Assembly: GCA_038030265.1 (NCBI GenBank) | Contig: CM075943.1 | Location: 31,310,001 to 31,374,000 of the forward strand | DNA length: 64,000 bases | Reading direction: 5' to 3' | Source of the DNA: Corythucha ciliata | Taxonomy: Eukaryota; Arthropoda; Insecta; Hemiptera; Tingidae | Part shown: positions 33,348-44,335 of the stretch, piece after piece | Numbering within the stretch: position 1 is the first letter of the stretch | How the letters are laid out: each line of letters starts with the position of its first letter | Made by a program: the position numbers and the translations under genes | Notes under the pieces: generated by a model | What the model was told of the DNA's origin: nothing | The model's database searches: none | Seen by the model: only the letters and a program-made list of their open reading frames with translations

Positions 33348-34068
33348 AGGGGCCCACACAGGTAAAACATGCTTGACAAGCATGTTTGACGTTTGATGTC
33401 GCACCCACACGGTCAAACTTGTCGTCAAGCTTCAACTTCAAACGTGCGCCCAAGCTTCAGCAGTGCTCATTTTGCGTTCATAATATGGTTAAGTATGGAT
33501 ATTAACCATTTGAGTTATTTGTATTGCCTTATCAGGGCCGAAGCCGCAAAATAAAGCCCACAGGAAGAAGAAAAGGTCTATGTGGACCAAACAATGGCTC
33601 ATGAAAAGAGGTACTTTGGCCACGCAAATCTCTTGGAAGAGCTGAGATGTGCTCAGAGATTTTTTATAAATACATTATTTTTTCTTATCGTCTATCTTAT
33701 AGACGTAAAGTGTGCAAGTATGCTCCATGTTTCCAGGAGAGTATGTCCTTTCCTCGTGAAACACCCTATATTTAGTCAAAGGATTATTATGAAAAACCAA
33801 TTTTTTCATTCTCATAAAAATCACCCCAATACCCTATTTTCTTTGTGGTTAGAAGGTTTGATGGTTTGAAACACACACACACACACGATCAAACATGTTT
33901 GTCAAACCAAATGTTTGAGAGCAAATTTTCTGGCAGTGACTGAAAACCGTCAAACGTGATGTCAATCCTTCAAACCTTCAAACATGACCCCACACACGAT
34001 CAAATCTGCTTGTCAAGCGAGGTTGGCAAACATGCTTGTCAAGCATGTTTGACCGTGTGTGGGCCCCT
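33348..34068. mobile_element. Harbinger-like MITE with TAA target duplication
   Basis: AGGGGCCCACACA begins at 33348 and TGTGTGGGCCCCT ends at 34068. TAA flanks both sides (33345-33347 and 34069-34071), matching the 3-bp TWA duplication of PIF/Harbinger elements. The termini contain the internal palindrome ACATGCTTGACAAGCATGT, repeated in variant form (CAAACATGTTTGTCAAAC) around 33890-34045. The centre holds unrelated DNA and short ORFs only. Confidence 0.75.
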
Positions 34069-34075
34069 TAAGGGT

Positions 34076-34252
34076 CTGTCGTCCACTGGAAGCGTTTTCG
34101 AGCGGCGCTACAACGAGCGTACACCTCAAGGGCTCAAATTGAACGCGTGACATCGTCCACTGTATGCTTAGCTGCAGTGAAATCAACTTAAGCCTTTTTG
34201 GATGTACGCTCGTTGTAGCGCCGCTCAGAACGCTTCCAGTGGACGACCGGTC
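34076..34252. mobile_element. Palindromic MITE (GTCGTCCACTGGAAGCG)
   Basis: GTCGTCCACTGGAAGCG at 34079 and GAGCGGCGCTACAACGAGCG are inverted at 34203-34247, with arms of ~45 bp and one small interruption. It starts within 10 bp of the preceding Harbinger-like element. Confidence 0.75.
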
Positions 34253-34329
34253 TAAGAATGCGGGACAATTAGCAAAAGCTGGGACTATCCCGTGAAATAC
34301 AACGACGTCTGCCAACCCTACTTATAATA

Positions 34330-35268
34330 GGGTATTTCAGAATAACTGCAAAAAAATGAATTGGAGAAAGTAGGCCTGATTTGCAATCAAGAAGGCGAAA
34401 TACACCATAGTCCGAAACTCAATAGTTTCCTAGATAAGAATTTTCAAGCGTTTTTTAGGACGAACTTTTGGCGACGCCGGATTCGAAAATAACACGGTTT
34501 TACTGATAGGAATGACAGTTGTCGAGAGAATGAGTCCTTTTTTATCACCATGACGTTTTTGTGCATCGTGATTTACTATAGCGTTAACCATTTGCAAGAG
34601 AATTCCACACAGGTGCACACTGTTGTTGTCCTGATAAGAATTTTGGCATTCCATTTGTCAATTGAATCGCACCACTGTAACTGAGATTTTGCTCCATTTG
34701 CCACGGCAACCTGCGCTAGCACAGTGCTTGTACAACATTTTCTGCCTCGAGAAATTAGACGGTGCAAGTAAACCTAACTTTAGGTTTATAAGATAAACCG
34801 CACGGAGGAAGAAATAATGACGAAGCTAGCTCCATTTGAAGCCACACCACACCAGGTGTTTACATGTTTATTGCCAGTGCAATGACGTCACATACACTCC
34901 ACGTGCCAGTGAAGAGATGGCAAATGGAAAACGCTATTAGTGTTGACTTCTATCACAAAATTGAGCATTTTCCAGTTTGCGCAGCTTTGAGCCGGAGTCG
35001 TGGTGATAAAAAATGGCTCATTCTCTCGGAAACTGTCATTCCTAACAGAAAAAAAAAATGTGTTCTTTGCAAATCCGGCCCCAGAAGTTCGTTTGGAAAC
35101 GACAAAATCTCATTTTATTGAGAAAAGCGAGATACTGCTCTAAATAACGATTGAAAAATCATATCTCGGAAACTATTGAGTTTCGGACCATGATATATTT
35201 GGCTTTTTTGATTGCAAATCAATTATATTTTAACCCATTTTACTTTTTTGTAGTTATTCTGAAACACC
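34330..35268. mobile_element. Foldback element with ~290-bp arms (GGGTRTTTCAGAATAAC)
   Basis: GGGTATTTCAGAATAACTGC at 34330 is inverted as GTAGTTATTCTGAAACACCC ending near 35268. Long internal segments also pair, for example CTCAATAGTTTCC with GGAAACTATTGAG, and GAGAGAATGAG with CTCATTCTCTC. The termini lack the first TACA but otherwise resemble the TA-CAGGGTGTTTC ends at 24601 and 13185. A related right half lies at 52774-52980. No coding region recognised. Confidence 0.7.
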
Positions 35269-36463
35269 CGTGTGTACTTACATGCGTATAACACAATTAA
35301 TTGATGTTAATTATGTATTTTCTTGTTTTCCGGGAACCGATTAGCACAAATGGGCGAAAAAGAGGAAGCAGGCTTTTCTTTCAAGATCGTCCAAACTATT
35401 GAAAAGGGGGAGTTGAAAATTACAGCAGTTCCATCTATATGGGAGAAAGAAAGACGGATTGCTTTTTTGGCCACCTAAGAGCGCCAAGATCAATGCTTTC
35501 AAAAAGCCCGGAAATCCAGGAGATGACTGGACCAAATTTCCGTGCGTCGTTCCGTGCGCCACACTATGTCGTCACAGCACAGACAAAAGTGAAAAATGAT
35601 TTGGTAATCAGGTGAGTCGAAGAGAAGCTTCTATAGCGTATGCTACAGAGGCTTTATGAAGCAAGATAAAGCTTGCTGTAAGCAGTCTAAAAGAAGTCTA
35701 ATGGATGTCCACTTCCATAAGACTTCTTTAAAAATAGTCCTGGAACTAACCTAATTTCTTCCCACGGCTTCGGTTACATTGACGAAGGGAAGAGCAACAG
35801 AAGTCCAAATATGAATGGTGAAGCCTTTCCGAAGCTCATTGGAAATTGAAATCATGTCCCGCTGTTACACCTGTCAGTATAACTTCCATAATGCTTTACA
35901 CAAGTCATTAAAGAAGTTCCAGCTTCGGTAGTATACTTCTTCTGCACCGAAGCTCTACACAAATTTTAAGGAAGCTCAAACCTACACGATCTTCGCTTAC
36001 CGGAGCTCTTGTGTTACTTGGGGGAAGAGGGCTCCCCGTTTGTTTTTTCGCTCTATGGCCGCAACGTGAAGGATTTGGGAAATAGGAAGGGAAATCGCTT
36101 ACGTAAATGGAGTATCTCGCTAGTTGAGCTCTCTGGCAGCCCCTTTTATTCGCCCGATGAATATTACTTTTGAGGGATTCTTTGGGTCGTTACAATTAGA
36201 TTGTTTTCTCATTTAGGGCCATTATGGCCCGCCGCAAATGGAGCGCATTCGTAGGTCACCCAAGCTAAAAAAATAGTTAAAAAATAGATAGTCTTTTAAC
36301 TGTTTTTTGAGCTTGGGTGAACCACGCGTGGGCTTAATTCGCGGCAGGCACTATTCTTTCGATCTTGTTTCGAGGGCATGAGTTCTAATGAGGGCTTCAT
36401 TTCTAAAAATAATATATGTATATGTGTATATAAAATCCACGGAAGATTTTAATACCTAGCTAT
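35269..36463. other. No recognised gene; GAAGY/RCTTC-rich segment
   Basis: From about 35600 to 36010 GAAGC/GCTTC and GAAGT/ACTTC words are dense in both orientations. A quasi-palindrome around TAAAAAATAGTTAAAA lies near 36270. No ORF with a domain. Confidence 0.35.
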
Positions 36464-36465
36464 AG

Positions 36466-36570
36466 TCTGTCCACTTAATGTACTCTCGCCCGCCCTTGAT
36501 TATAGCGGAGTGAGCTCCCCCTTTGCCCCTTCCCCTAAATATAACGCACCGGGAATAATTTTGGAACAAA
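36466..36570. mobile_element. Left-end fragment of the AGTCTGTCCACT MITE
   Basis: TATAGTCTGTCCACTTAATG at 36463 followed by CTCTCGCCCGCCCTTGA, TTTGCCCCTTCCCC and AACGCACCGGGAATAATTTT matches the left half of 10639-10903. No right terminus follows. Confidence 0.7.
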
Positions 36571-36916
36571 TCGCAGCCTGAGAATAGCAGTGTGACAAAA
36601 AATGAAAAATCGTCTTTGTTGGGAACAACGATTTATAAAAGAACTGGATTGCTCATCACTGCTGATAAAGAATAGCCATCAAATAAGCTTCCAAGTGGTT
36701 TGGAGGGGTGGAGTTTCAAAGTAAATACCGGAAGAGAGTTGTGTTGCCATAACTACACAAGGAGAGGGACAGGGTGATTGTTTATCAGGAGACGACCTGC
36801 CTCCTCCACGTCCCTCCAGTCTGCTGAGAGCAATCCAGGTTTATGTATCGTTGGTTGGGAATCGACATTAGGAGTTTTGAATGTAAGAATTTGCCAGCTG
36901 ATCCATTATACATATA

Positions 36917-38703
36917 CAGGGTGATTCAGGAGGAATGTGACAAACTTGCACAGGTGATAGTGCGTACCTGGACGCACAAAAAACGTCATAGGGACGCATA
37001 GCCGAAAATGCTTTGGTTACAAGATATGAGCATTTTCCTGTTGTTTCCCAGTTTCATCGGTTTTTACGGTAATTGCCGTTTTCACGGCTCACCGTTAGTG
37101 GTTAGACAAAAAATGACGGTGGATTCGGAAAGAGAACAAAATCCTGTTCCTGAAACCACCATGAAAATCAAAAAATGTCGCTTGGGCGTGGCTATTTCAG
37201 CCATGTGAAAAGTTAAGAAAGTAGTGTTTTCAAATACCTGATAAACTTCACATCAGTATCAATCAGCTGCTAGTGCACGCATCGACGGGCAAAGTTGTGC
37301 AAAACTAACCCGTTCTGTGTACTTTCAAACGGTGTCCTGATAGTTAAAGTTTGCAACCCTCCGACTGTAGCAATCGAGTTTAAATGCAAAAAAATTTAAA
37401 CTTGCTTTGTTAAAACAAGCCGAATAGGTCAGTTTAAATGTCCTTTCCTTGGGGTATTGCGTTCATACGAGCATGCTCCTCTCAATGCCTGAAGTAAGAA
37501 TTCAATTGACAACGATGTTTTCCATGTATGGAATGTGAGTAGAGGTGATGAACAGCGTTTGGGTGAAAATTATGAACTTCGACATTTCACCTTATCAGAT
37601 TCAGCCGGTACCCTAATAACTCATTCACGTACACTCATATCTCTCATTCAAGGAGTTCATTGTCCATCGTTTGTCCCTCCAACTTGTATGAGATCAATTT
37701 ACAGAAACAACCTTAAGTATAAATAACAACATAACGTGATTCAAGTAACTGTTCAAAAATTCCTCCCCTTGTGGACACTCGGACGCTCTTTTCTGTATAT
37801 CTCTGGTAGTACGACGAATTTCGGCATCTAGTCGTCTGATCGATTCAGCACAGACCACGACTTTGTTGATCAGCTCCTCGCACTTGCTGGGCTTGTGTTC
37901 GTATACCATTGTCTTCATCCACCCTCAGAGACAGTAATCGAGGGACGTTAGGTCAGGAGACCTCGCAGAACAGTTAATTGGTCCTCATCGCCGCCCACAA
38001 TCTGCTGAGCTGAGCTGACTCTGATGTGATAGAACGGCCAAGTCCCCGTTCAAGTCCTTACGCTTCAGTTCATCCACGGCGTCTCTCATGGTGACCCTCG
38101 CGTAGTGAATTGAATTCTTACTTTTACTTCAGGCATTGAGGGGAGCATGCTCGGAGGAACACAATAGCCTAAGGAAAGGCCATTTAACCTGACCTATTCG
38201 GTTTGTTTTATCAAAGCAAGTTGCATTTTTTTGCACTGGAGCTTGATTGCTAAAGTCGGAGGGTTGCAAACTTCAACTATCAGGACACCGTTCGAAAGTA
38301 CACAGAACGGGGTAGTTTTCCACAACTTTACCCGTCGATGCGCGCACTAGCAGCTGATTGATGCTGATGTGAAATTTATCAGGTATTCGAAAAAACTACT
38401 TTTTTCACTTTTCACATGGCTGAAATAGCGACGCGCATGCGACATTTTTTGATTTTCATGGTGGTTTCAGGAACAGGATTTAGTCCTCTTTCCGAATCCA
38501 CCGTCAGTTTTTGTCTAACCACCTACGGTGAGCCATGAACACGACAATTACCGTAAAAAGTAATGCAACTAGAAAAAAACAGGAAAATGCTCATATCTCG
38601 TAACCAAAGGATTTTCGGCTATGCGTCCCTATGACGTTTTTTAAGCGTCCAGGTACGCACTATCACCTGTGCAAGTTTGACACATTCCTCCTGAGTCACC
38701 CTG
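36917..38703. mobile_element. TA-flanked mariner-type element with ~590-bp inverted arms
   Basis: TA-CAGGGTGATTCAGGAGG at 36915 and CCTCCTGAGTCACCCTG-TA ending at 38705 define the ends. The arms pair from 36917 to about 37506 and from about 38108 to 38703, including CCTGATAGTTAAAGTTTGC, GGTCAGTTTAAATG and CGTCATAGGGACGCATAGCC. The ~600-bp centre carries a transposase C-terminal remnant on the minus strand (37694-38010). The TA target duplication and transposase type agree on Tc1/mariner. TIRs in that superfamily are usually tens of bp to a few hundred, so these arms are long. Confidence 0.85.
37694..38010 (-). pseudogene. Mariner-like transposase C-terminal remnant
   Basis: The minus-strand frame reads SARSPDLTSLDYCL, then a TGA (RC at 37925-37927), then GWMKTMVYEHKPSKCEELIN, VVVCAESIRRLDAEIRRT and a typical tail ending EEFLNSYLNHV. 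PDL..LDYCLWG is the box carrying the third catalytic Asp of mariner DD,D transposases; the TGA replaces the conserved Trp. The N-terminal DNA-binding part and the first two catalytic Asp are absent because the arms start immediately upstream. The fragment cannot be active. Confidence 0.7.
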
Positions 38704-38705
38704 TA

Positions 38706-39112
38706 TATTATTTTCTACGTGTTCGAGGTTCCTGGTGATTTGATGGTGGCCCATCCATCTATCCCAGCCGAACAAGCACTTGAACAAAAATGTTTCAATA
38801 ATTTTTACCATAAAATAATGTACAAAAAAGTTGGGAGTTGTTATGTTACTATTCAAGAAATTGTTAATTATTTCTGACTAGTCCTCACAGAATTTTTGAG
38901 CAATAACTCGAAAATCGTTTTAATATACTGGGAGAGTAGTGTAACAACTCTAAAAGTAACGGTACTCGCGGCTTAATTTCCATCGAAACCGGTAAAATGA
39001 AGAAGTAGCACTGCGACTCCGATTGATTGACCGCTTCTGCTTGAGAAGTAGTAGTGTAACTACCACTCCCAAGTGTTAATTGGCCGTCCTAGGTATAGCA
39101 CCCTACTATTTT
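38706..39112. other. No recognised gene
   Basis: Contains words AGTAGTGTAAC repeated at about 38935 and 39052, without clear termini. Confidence 0.3.
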
Positions 39113-39255
39113 ATAGTCTGTCCATTTAGTGATTGACCCTCGAACGCTTTGCTTCATTTCGATAGTTCGATTTGTTCACTCTCACAAAAAATATATGAAG
39201 AAATTAACAAAGCAAACTTTTACTACGGGCACTATGGTAACACTCGAAATCCGAC
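39113..39255. mobile_element. Inverted fragment of the AGTCTGTCCACT MITE
   Basis: TATAGTCTGTCCATTTAGTG at 39112 followed by CGAACG, GCTTCATTTCGAT and GTTCGATTTGTTCACTC corresponds to the reverse complement of the right half of 10639-10903. Confidence 0.65.
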
Positions 39256-39297
39256 ATTTTTGACTTGTAACGCTGCTATTTGCAAGGTGCGAAATGA

Positions 39298-39610
39298 TCA
39301 CTGTGTAGCGTCAAGGTGACTAAATTTTCTATAGGTGCCGCAGATCTTCACCTCAACATGATGCCTGAAGGTCAGTCCACTGTCAAACCAGACACCCAAA
39401 TCCTTGACGAGCGGTAATAGAGCTACTTGCACTTGATTAATCGTGTACGGGAAGCGAATGAATGTCGAAGATCGATGGTAGGACATCACAGAGCACTTAT
39501 TTGGATTCAAGACCATACCATTGCGCCGACACCAATCTGTGAGCTCATCCAATGCGATCTGAAGTAGCTGACAATCCTCAACCGTGTTGAAATTGAAAGG
39601 CGTTGTTGAT
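39298..39610 (-). pseudogene. Non-LTR reverse transcriptase fragment (post-YADD region)
   Basis: The minus-strand frame shows CQLLQIALDELTDWCRRNGM, LNPNKCSVMSYHRSS, INQVQVALLPLVKDLGVWFD and SGLTFRHHVE. This is the segment following the catalytic YxDD box in many LINE RTs (L..W...N...LN..KC..M....; DLGV..DS.LTF..H). No other part of the element is nearby, so it is a small remnant of about 100 codons. Clade cannot be settled. Confidence 0.7.
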
Positions 39611-41162
39611 TTCGTAACGTACTAGACGTGGGAAACGACTTTTCACTCCCACCAGTCATTTTCAAAGCACCCAAAGTTTTGTTTGTAAACAGCTAGTTCT
39701 GCTGTGAGCCCCTGTCCCACCAAAAATGTCTGGCAATCTCAGAAATGTCATCTCCTAAACCACAGAAAACGTCCTGCGCAGGTGCCAGACACGATCAAAT
39801 GACCCGGATTTTTCATACGGTGGGCTCCCCGACTAATTTTATTCTGTCTAAAAAAATTTTTTTTTGGTAATAAGAAGCTTCGGTTCAGTTGGCGGTACGT
39901 AGACTTTTTGGCCGGTCATCTCCAAGTCTGTACCCCCCACCCGCCTTATCACACACTTTTCTGTTTATACGATAAATAAAATAAATGGTATTGCTCATAA
40001 TGCATATTTTTCATGTTCCAGAACCTCTAACAAGCATGTCCTGCTCGATTTGCTATATGATACATTTCTACTTATGGCACAATTCATTGTGCCTAATTTT
40101 CATACATAGTTGTATACATCGTTCGAATTATACAATTTTATTTGTTCAATCGAATCATTAAGGGGTTTCAGTTGATTGTCTCTAAAAGAAATTCACTTTT
40201 CCTGAAATGCTCCCGTCGGAATTATTCACATTTTTCAGCACACAAGAGATTCTTTTAAAAATACGGAGCTTCGCCTCTACAAACGGAACGAATAACGATC
40301 GCACGTCAAATACCATTTTAAAAACTGAAGAACTTGCACCAAATTCAGGAGAAACAAAATTCATACGCTGAAAAGAGATGAAAAATGAAATAAACCCCAG
40401 GAAAATATTTGAAAAGGAGCCGTTGCCGACCACGATCGCTCGCACAATGAGCTGAGAGGAGCCGGATTCGTCCGATGAAGCGATGAGTAGAGCTGCTTTT
40501 CTAACGCGAGAGAAAGAGAAGGAAACCGAGCTTGACGAAGACATGAGAGAGTGGATTGGAATGGGAGGGAGGGGGATTGGATTCTCCAAAGTTAGCGCAT
40601 CTGTTACGCTATTAAGGCCCAATAGATCGCTCTAGTATTCTCCCAGTTGATCAAAAACAGACCTCCTAAGTCTCCTACGAACTCAGTTGAGTAAAATTAT
40701 CGTTGTTTGAATCATTTTTTTTCTCCAAGAAGGGACTTTTCTAAGAAAAATATTTCCAACAAATATTCCTTCATTTCCGAAGAAAAATCTAGTCATCGGT
40801 GAATCTATCGACGACCGGACGCCTCGCCACTGATTGACGGTTAGTGATAAAGCGCAACTGCTAGATTCAAGCGACATTCTGGAATCGTTCTGACACGCGC
40901 AAATGCAAAAGCGCGCTCCAACCCGACCAAGAGCTGTAACAGAACGGTTCACCGATACGTTCCAACACATTGAGAACTTTTTAGGAGCCGTTATAGAACT
41001 GTTCTACCAGTTCCTGGTTAAGGGCAAGTACGCTGAGAACTGACATGCGCGTTTGTTTTCTATTTGAAGCATTTTTTATCACTTTGTTTTGATTTGCAAA
41101 AGTTTAATAACATTTGAGTGAGTAAAAACTAAAAATGCTTGATTTCGGCGACGAAGAAATCA
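39611..41162. other. No recognised gene
   Basis: A 146-codon minus ORF (40182-40622) and a 95-codon minus ORF (40683-40970) lack recognisable domains. GTTCTGTTACAGC and related GAACNGTTC words occur near 40940-41010 and again near 45890-45950, but I could not build an inverted repeat from them. Confidence 0.35.
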
Positions 41163-41275
41163 GGGGGCTTATTCTCTAACAAGAAAGCAATATTATGTTT
41201 TTCAAAGCAATATGTCTATTTCATTAACTTTCTTCAGACAAATGAATGAGACAGAAACATTGCGACGATAGCGCA
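41163..41275. mobile_element. Partial copy of the GGGGGCCTATTCTCT MITE
   Basis: GGGGGCTTATTCTCTAACA at 41164 followed by AAAGCAATATGTCTATTTCA matches the left half of 60084-60225. The right terminus is missing. Confidence 0.6.
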
Positions 41276-41409
41276 TTCCTCACGTTCAATACACCGTGCG
41301 CTATGACGCATGCCTCCGACGCACGCGAAAAGGCACAAGTGGAGACATAGCTTATCCTTATCACGATAAACTGTCGATAACCTTCAATCAGTTCTCAAGT
41401 AGTTCTTAA

Positions 41410-42829
41410 CCCGTTAACGCCCAAGTTTCCTATACTAGTTTTATCGCAATTATTTCTGTATATTCTGTTTCCTATTGCCCTATTGTTATTAAAAAATATT
41501 TTTTCGAATCTGAACCCCCTCCCCTCCACACGTAATGACCTGTCCTATCCATAGGACGCTGGGCGTTTATGTAGTTTCGATTGGTCTCCCTAAAGGCCTA
41601 TGGAATGTTCAAAAAAATGGTATGGAAACTTGATTAATTTTTACCAGAGCCGTTCAAAGGCAGTAAAATTGGGGGAAACAGTCAATGAATAGAATAAAAT
41701 CCCATTTTGAACATAAAGTAAGGGTTTTTTGGAACAATCGTCTCCTTGACATCTCGTTTGTTGACCCCAATTCGTAATAATATGACTTAGGTGGTCTCCC
41801 TAACGTTGTCTATATGACGTGGCTTCTTGAATTTTGTGGTTGACACCACCGTACACACCGTTGACACAACCGTAATAGAAGAGCTGGAACTGACAGAAAA
41901 TCCATCGTTCCAACAATGATCTCATAGCTAACATGAATATCCAAACCGGATGTATGTTGGGTGACAATAAGTTGTTATTCCGTGTCACCCGAAGCTCCTG
42001 ACGATCATCCATCCATATTTGTTGACCATTCCCCATTTACAAAATTCTGGGTTTAGTAGCGCAGCAGCACGTCTTGATCAGCGAAGCTGTAGGATAGATG
42101 ACACGATTCCGATTGCACTGAGCAGATTTTTTCCTCTCTTCTTTTCGATCGATGCCTTCCTCTTCTTCTGGCTACAGCCCGGCAGTTCTTGGCTTTCAGC
42201 GTCATCTTCCGATCTTATAACTTCCAGCAATCCCACAACGTCGACGACTTTCGACTTTCCTGTCGTATCACCAACACCATCAATGACATCTTCGTCGGTC
42301 AGCTCACCAGGGTCCGGCGGTAGAGCAAGATCTCGGCTGCTATTCGCTCGGCAAGTGAATACTGTTGAACTTCTTCAAGGAATTTGAAAATACGAGTTGA
42401 ATTTGACAGAAAATTGTATTTAGCAAACCAACGTTGAATAGCCCAGTGTCATATTTATAGGACACAAAATTGAGTCCTCATTAGCTCGTGGAGAATCTAA
42501 AAATTTGAAGAAGCGGCTGAATACCAGTTTTCCTTTAGCCCTACACAATCCTCGAAAGCAAAATCCACATGCCTTGTCATCGTGAATTTTCTAGAGAAAC
42601 TTGAACGATTGAAAAAAAACTGAAACCTAAAATCGCACGAAAAAGGTTAGACTATTTCGATACGGGTTTCCTATTGGAAACGATAATACAGTTTTTTTGA
42701 ATAGTGAGACAGGTGTATAGAAGAGATTGGGTACGCTGGAACATGATTAGGTTGATCCCCATCATTGTCGCATGCATGTTTTGACAATAAAAACAGCGTC
42801 CTATGAACAGGACACTGGGCGTTAACGGG
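41410..42829. mobile_element. piggyBac-like element with TTAA target sites
   Basis: TTAA-CCCGTTAACGCCCA (TTAA at 41406-41409) is mirrored by TGGGCGTTAACGGG-TTAA (TTAA at 42830-42833). Inside the ends, GTCCTAT..ATAGGAC and CGTCCTATGAACAGGACACTGGGCG-type subterminal repeats recur at about 41555 and 42803. A minus-strand remnant of the acidic transposase N-terminus lies at 42078-42360. TTAA duplication and CCC-initial TIRs are diagnostic of piggyBac. The element is too short and broken to be autonomous. Confidence 0.75.
42078..42360 (-). pseudogene. piggyBac-type transposase N-terminal remnant
   Basis: The minus-strand frame reads CRANSSRDLALPPDPGELTD, EDVIDGVGDTTGKSKVVDVV and a basic run QKKRKASIEKKRGKN before a stop at 42078-42080. 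Proline-rich acidic N-termini with PD.G.LTDED are characteristic of piggyBac-derived proteins. The DDD catalytic domain and the cysteine-rich C-terminus are not found in the remaining 600 bp. The upstream frame has a stop immediately before. Confidence 0.5.
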
Positions 42830-43497
42830 TTAAAGCGTTCCAACTTGCCTCCTATAGCCCGGCCAAAGATTGAAGAACATCGAATCTCGAATTCTCACTG
42901 AGAGCTTCCCCTTACCCCTTCCATTGTACAGCCGTTTACCTCCTAAAGTTTTGAAACTTCTTATCACTCGGGGATCGCGGTTCACTGATCTTTCTGACTA
43001 CAACTGGTAGACGTTTTGATTTGTTAAATTTTGTCAAGAATCCTTATTTTTCGTGCTCAAATACAAAAATGTTTCACTTTTCCTTCGGTCTTTCGGCGGA
43101 AGGGTTGATATTTAAACGTACCGTGGAATTCATTGTTTGTGCAATTCCTTCCGAAGCTATGGGGCTGAGTTGCCGAAGTGAGTAAGCCAACATGATAATT
43201 ATTTTCCTATTTATTTTACAATCTACGCATCGTTATCCTTGGTATGATTCGTATTTTTGGTTTTAGGACCGGAAGAACGTCCTTTGTCGAGACAAACCTC
43301 CTCAAAACGCGTCTTTAACCAGGAAAACTACAACCCGATTGCTCGACAAATCTGTTGAAGCCTGCTTCGTTAAATTGAAACGTTCCTGGTCCGAGCGACG
43401 GAAAATATCCACAAATCTCTACTTTTACATAGTTATCTGTTGTTTTTTTTGGTGAAACTATCGGGATTTCACGGAATTCTCAAGTAAAAGTCTTATT

Positions 43498-43634
43498 AAG
43501 ACCCCCACACACGGGTTGTCTTGTCTTATTTGACTCGAACTCGAAGCGTTTCAATGTCGAACACGAATGCAATTTACAGAAGCCCCTTTCGAGTTAGCGT
43601 CGAAAACAAGACAAACTGTGTGTGGAGGGCCCTA
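43498..43634. mobile_element. MITE inside the Tc1-type transposon
   Basis: AAGACCCCCACACACGGGTT near 43499 is the imperfect inverse of ACTGTGTGTGGAGGGCCCT near 43614-43632. TTGTCTTGT..GACTCGAA and TTCGAG..AACAAGACAA also pair. Confidence 0.6.
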
Positions 43635-44149
43635 TATGTTTATTTGCCGTTCTAAAAAGTTATCTACTTGCCTGTGTGGTATCCATGTCTGACTGTTTTC
43701 TTTCTGAATACATGTTTGCATTTTTTACTTGACTGGATGTTTTCGTTGAAACTGACCAGACGCGGGCCAACAGTTTTGCTCAAGGGGGGGGGGGCAGCAA
43801 AATAAGTCCCTTTGCCACTTGGCAAACTTTAGCGTAGCCACAACCTAAAAACATTCATTTCGTCTTCAAGAAACAAGGGCCGGGTCTCCTACCTAACTCG
43901 ATTTTTGCCAGGTAAGATAAGATCGAGCGCCAAGAGCGGGGTTCATAATGCACAGTTTACTCGGAGAACAATACAGCGATTTCCCTTTTCACGCACTTAA
44001 TCACACCCACACACCGCCACCGATTATACTAAAAAGTAGGAACTTCACACCACAACAATCCAGATCGTTAGACCGACAAACCAAACAATTTGGCTCACGG
44101 TCTGATTCAAAACTAATCATAGGCATGTGGCACTTTCAAAAACAAAAAT

Positions 44150-44335
44150 CGCCATTTTTGACTCTCACAAACGCCAGATTTGCGGATTTTTGCTCTTCCA
44201 AATCTTTTGGTGGATTTGTCTCGTTAAAATCGTAATTTCGTGAAATTTGCTTGTTCAAACTCCAAATTTCGTGGGTTTTGCTCTTTCAAAAACCTCATTT
44301 ACTGAATTTCACTCTTTCAGAACCTTCATTACATA
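44150..44335. repeat. Degenerate ~38-bp tandem repeat
   Basis: Units resembling CCAAATTTCGTGGGTTTTGC TC(T)TTCAAA recur about five times (44170, 44205, 44235, 44265, 44300) with substantial divergence. They lie just 3' of the transposase remnant. Confidence 0.5.

Noticed and set aside
40182..40622. 146-codon minus-strand ORF
   Set aside because: Ser/Phe-rich with no recognisable domain or partner. Length is plausible by chance in this composition, and no splice or promoter context supports it.
44150..44335. Possible CRISPR-like spaced repeats
   Set aside because: Units are degenerate, directly abutting and without unique spacers. The genome is eukaryotic.
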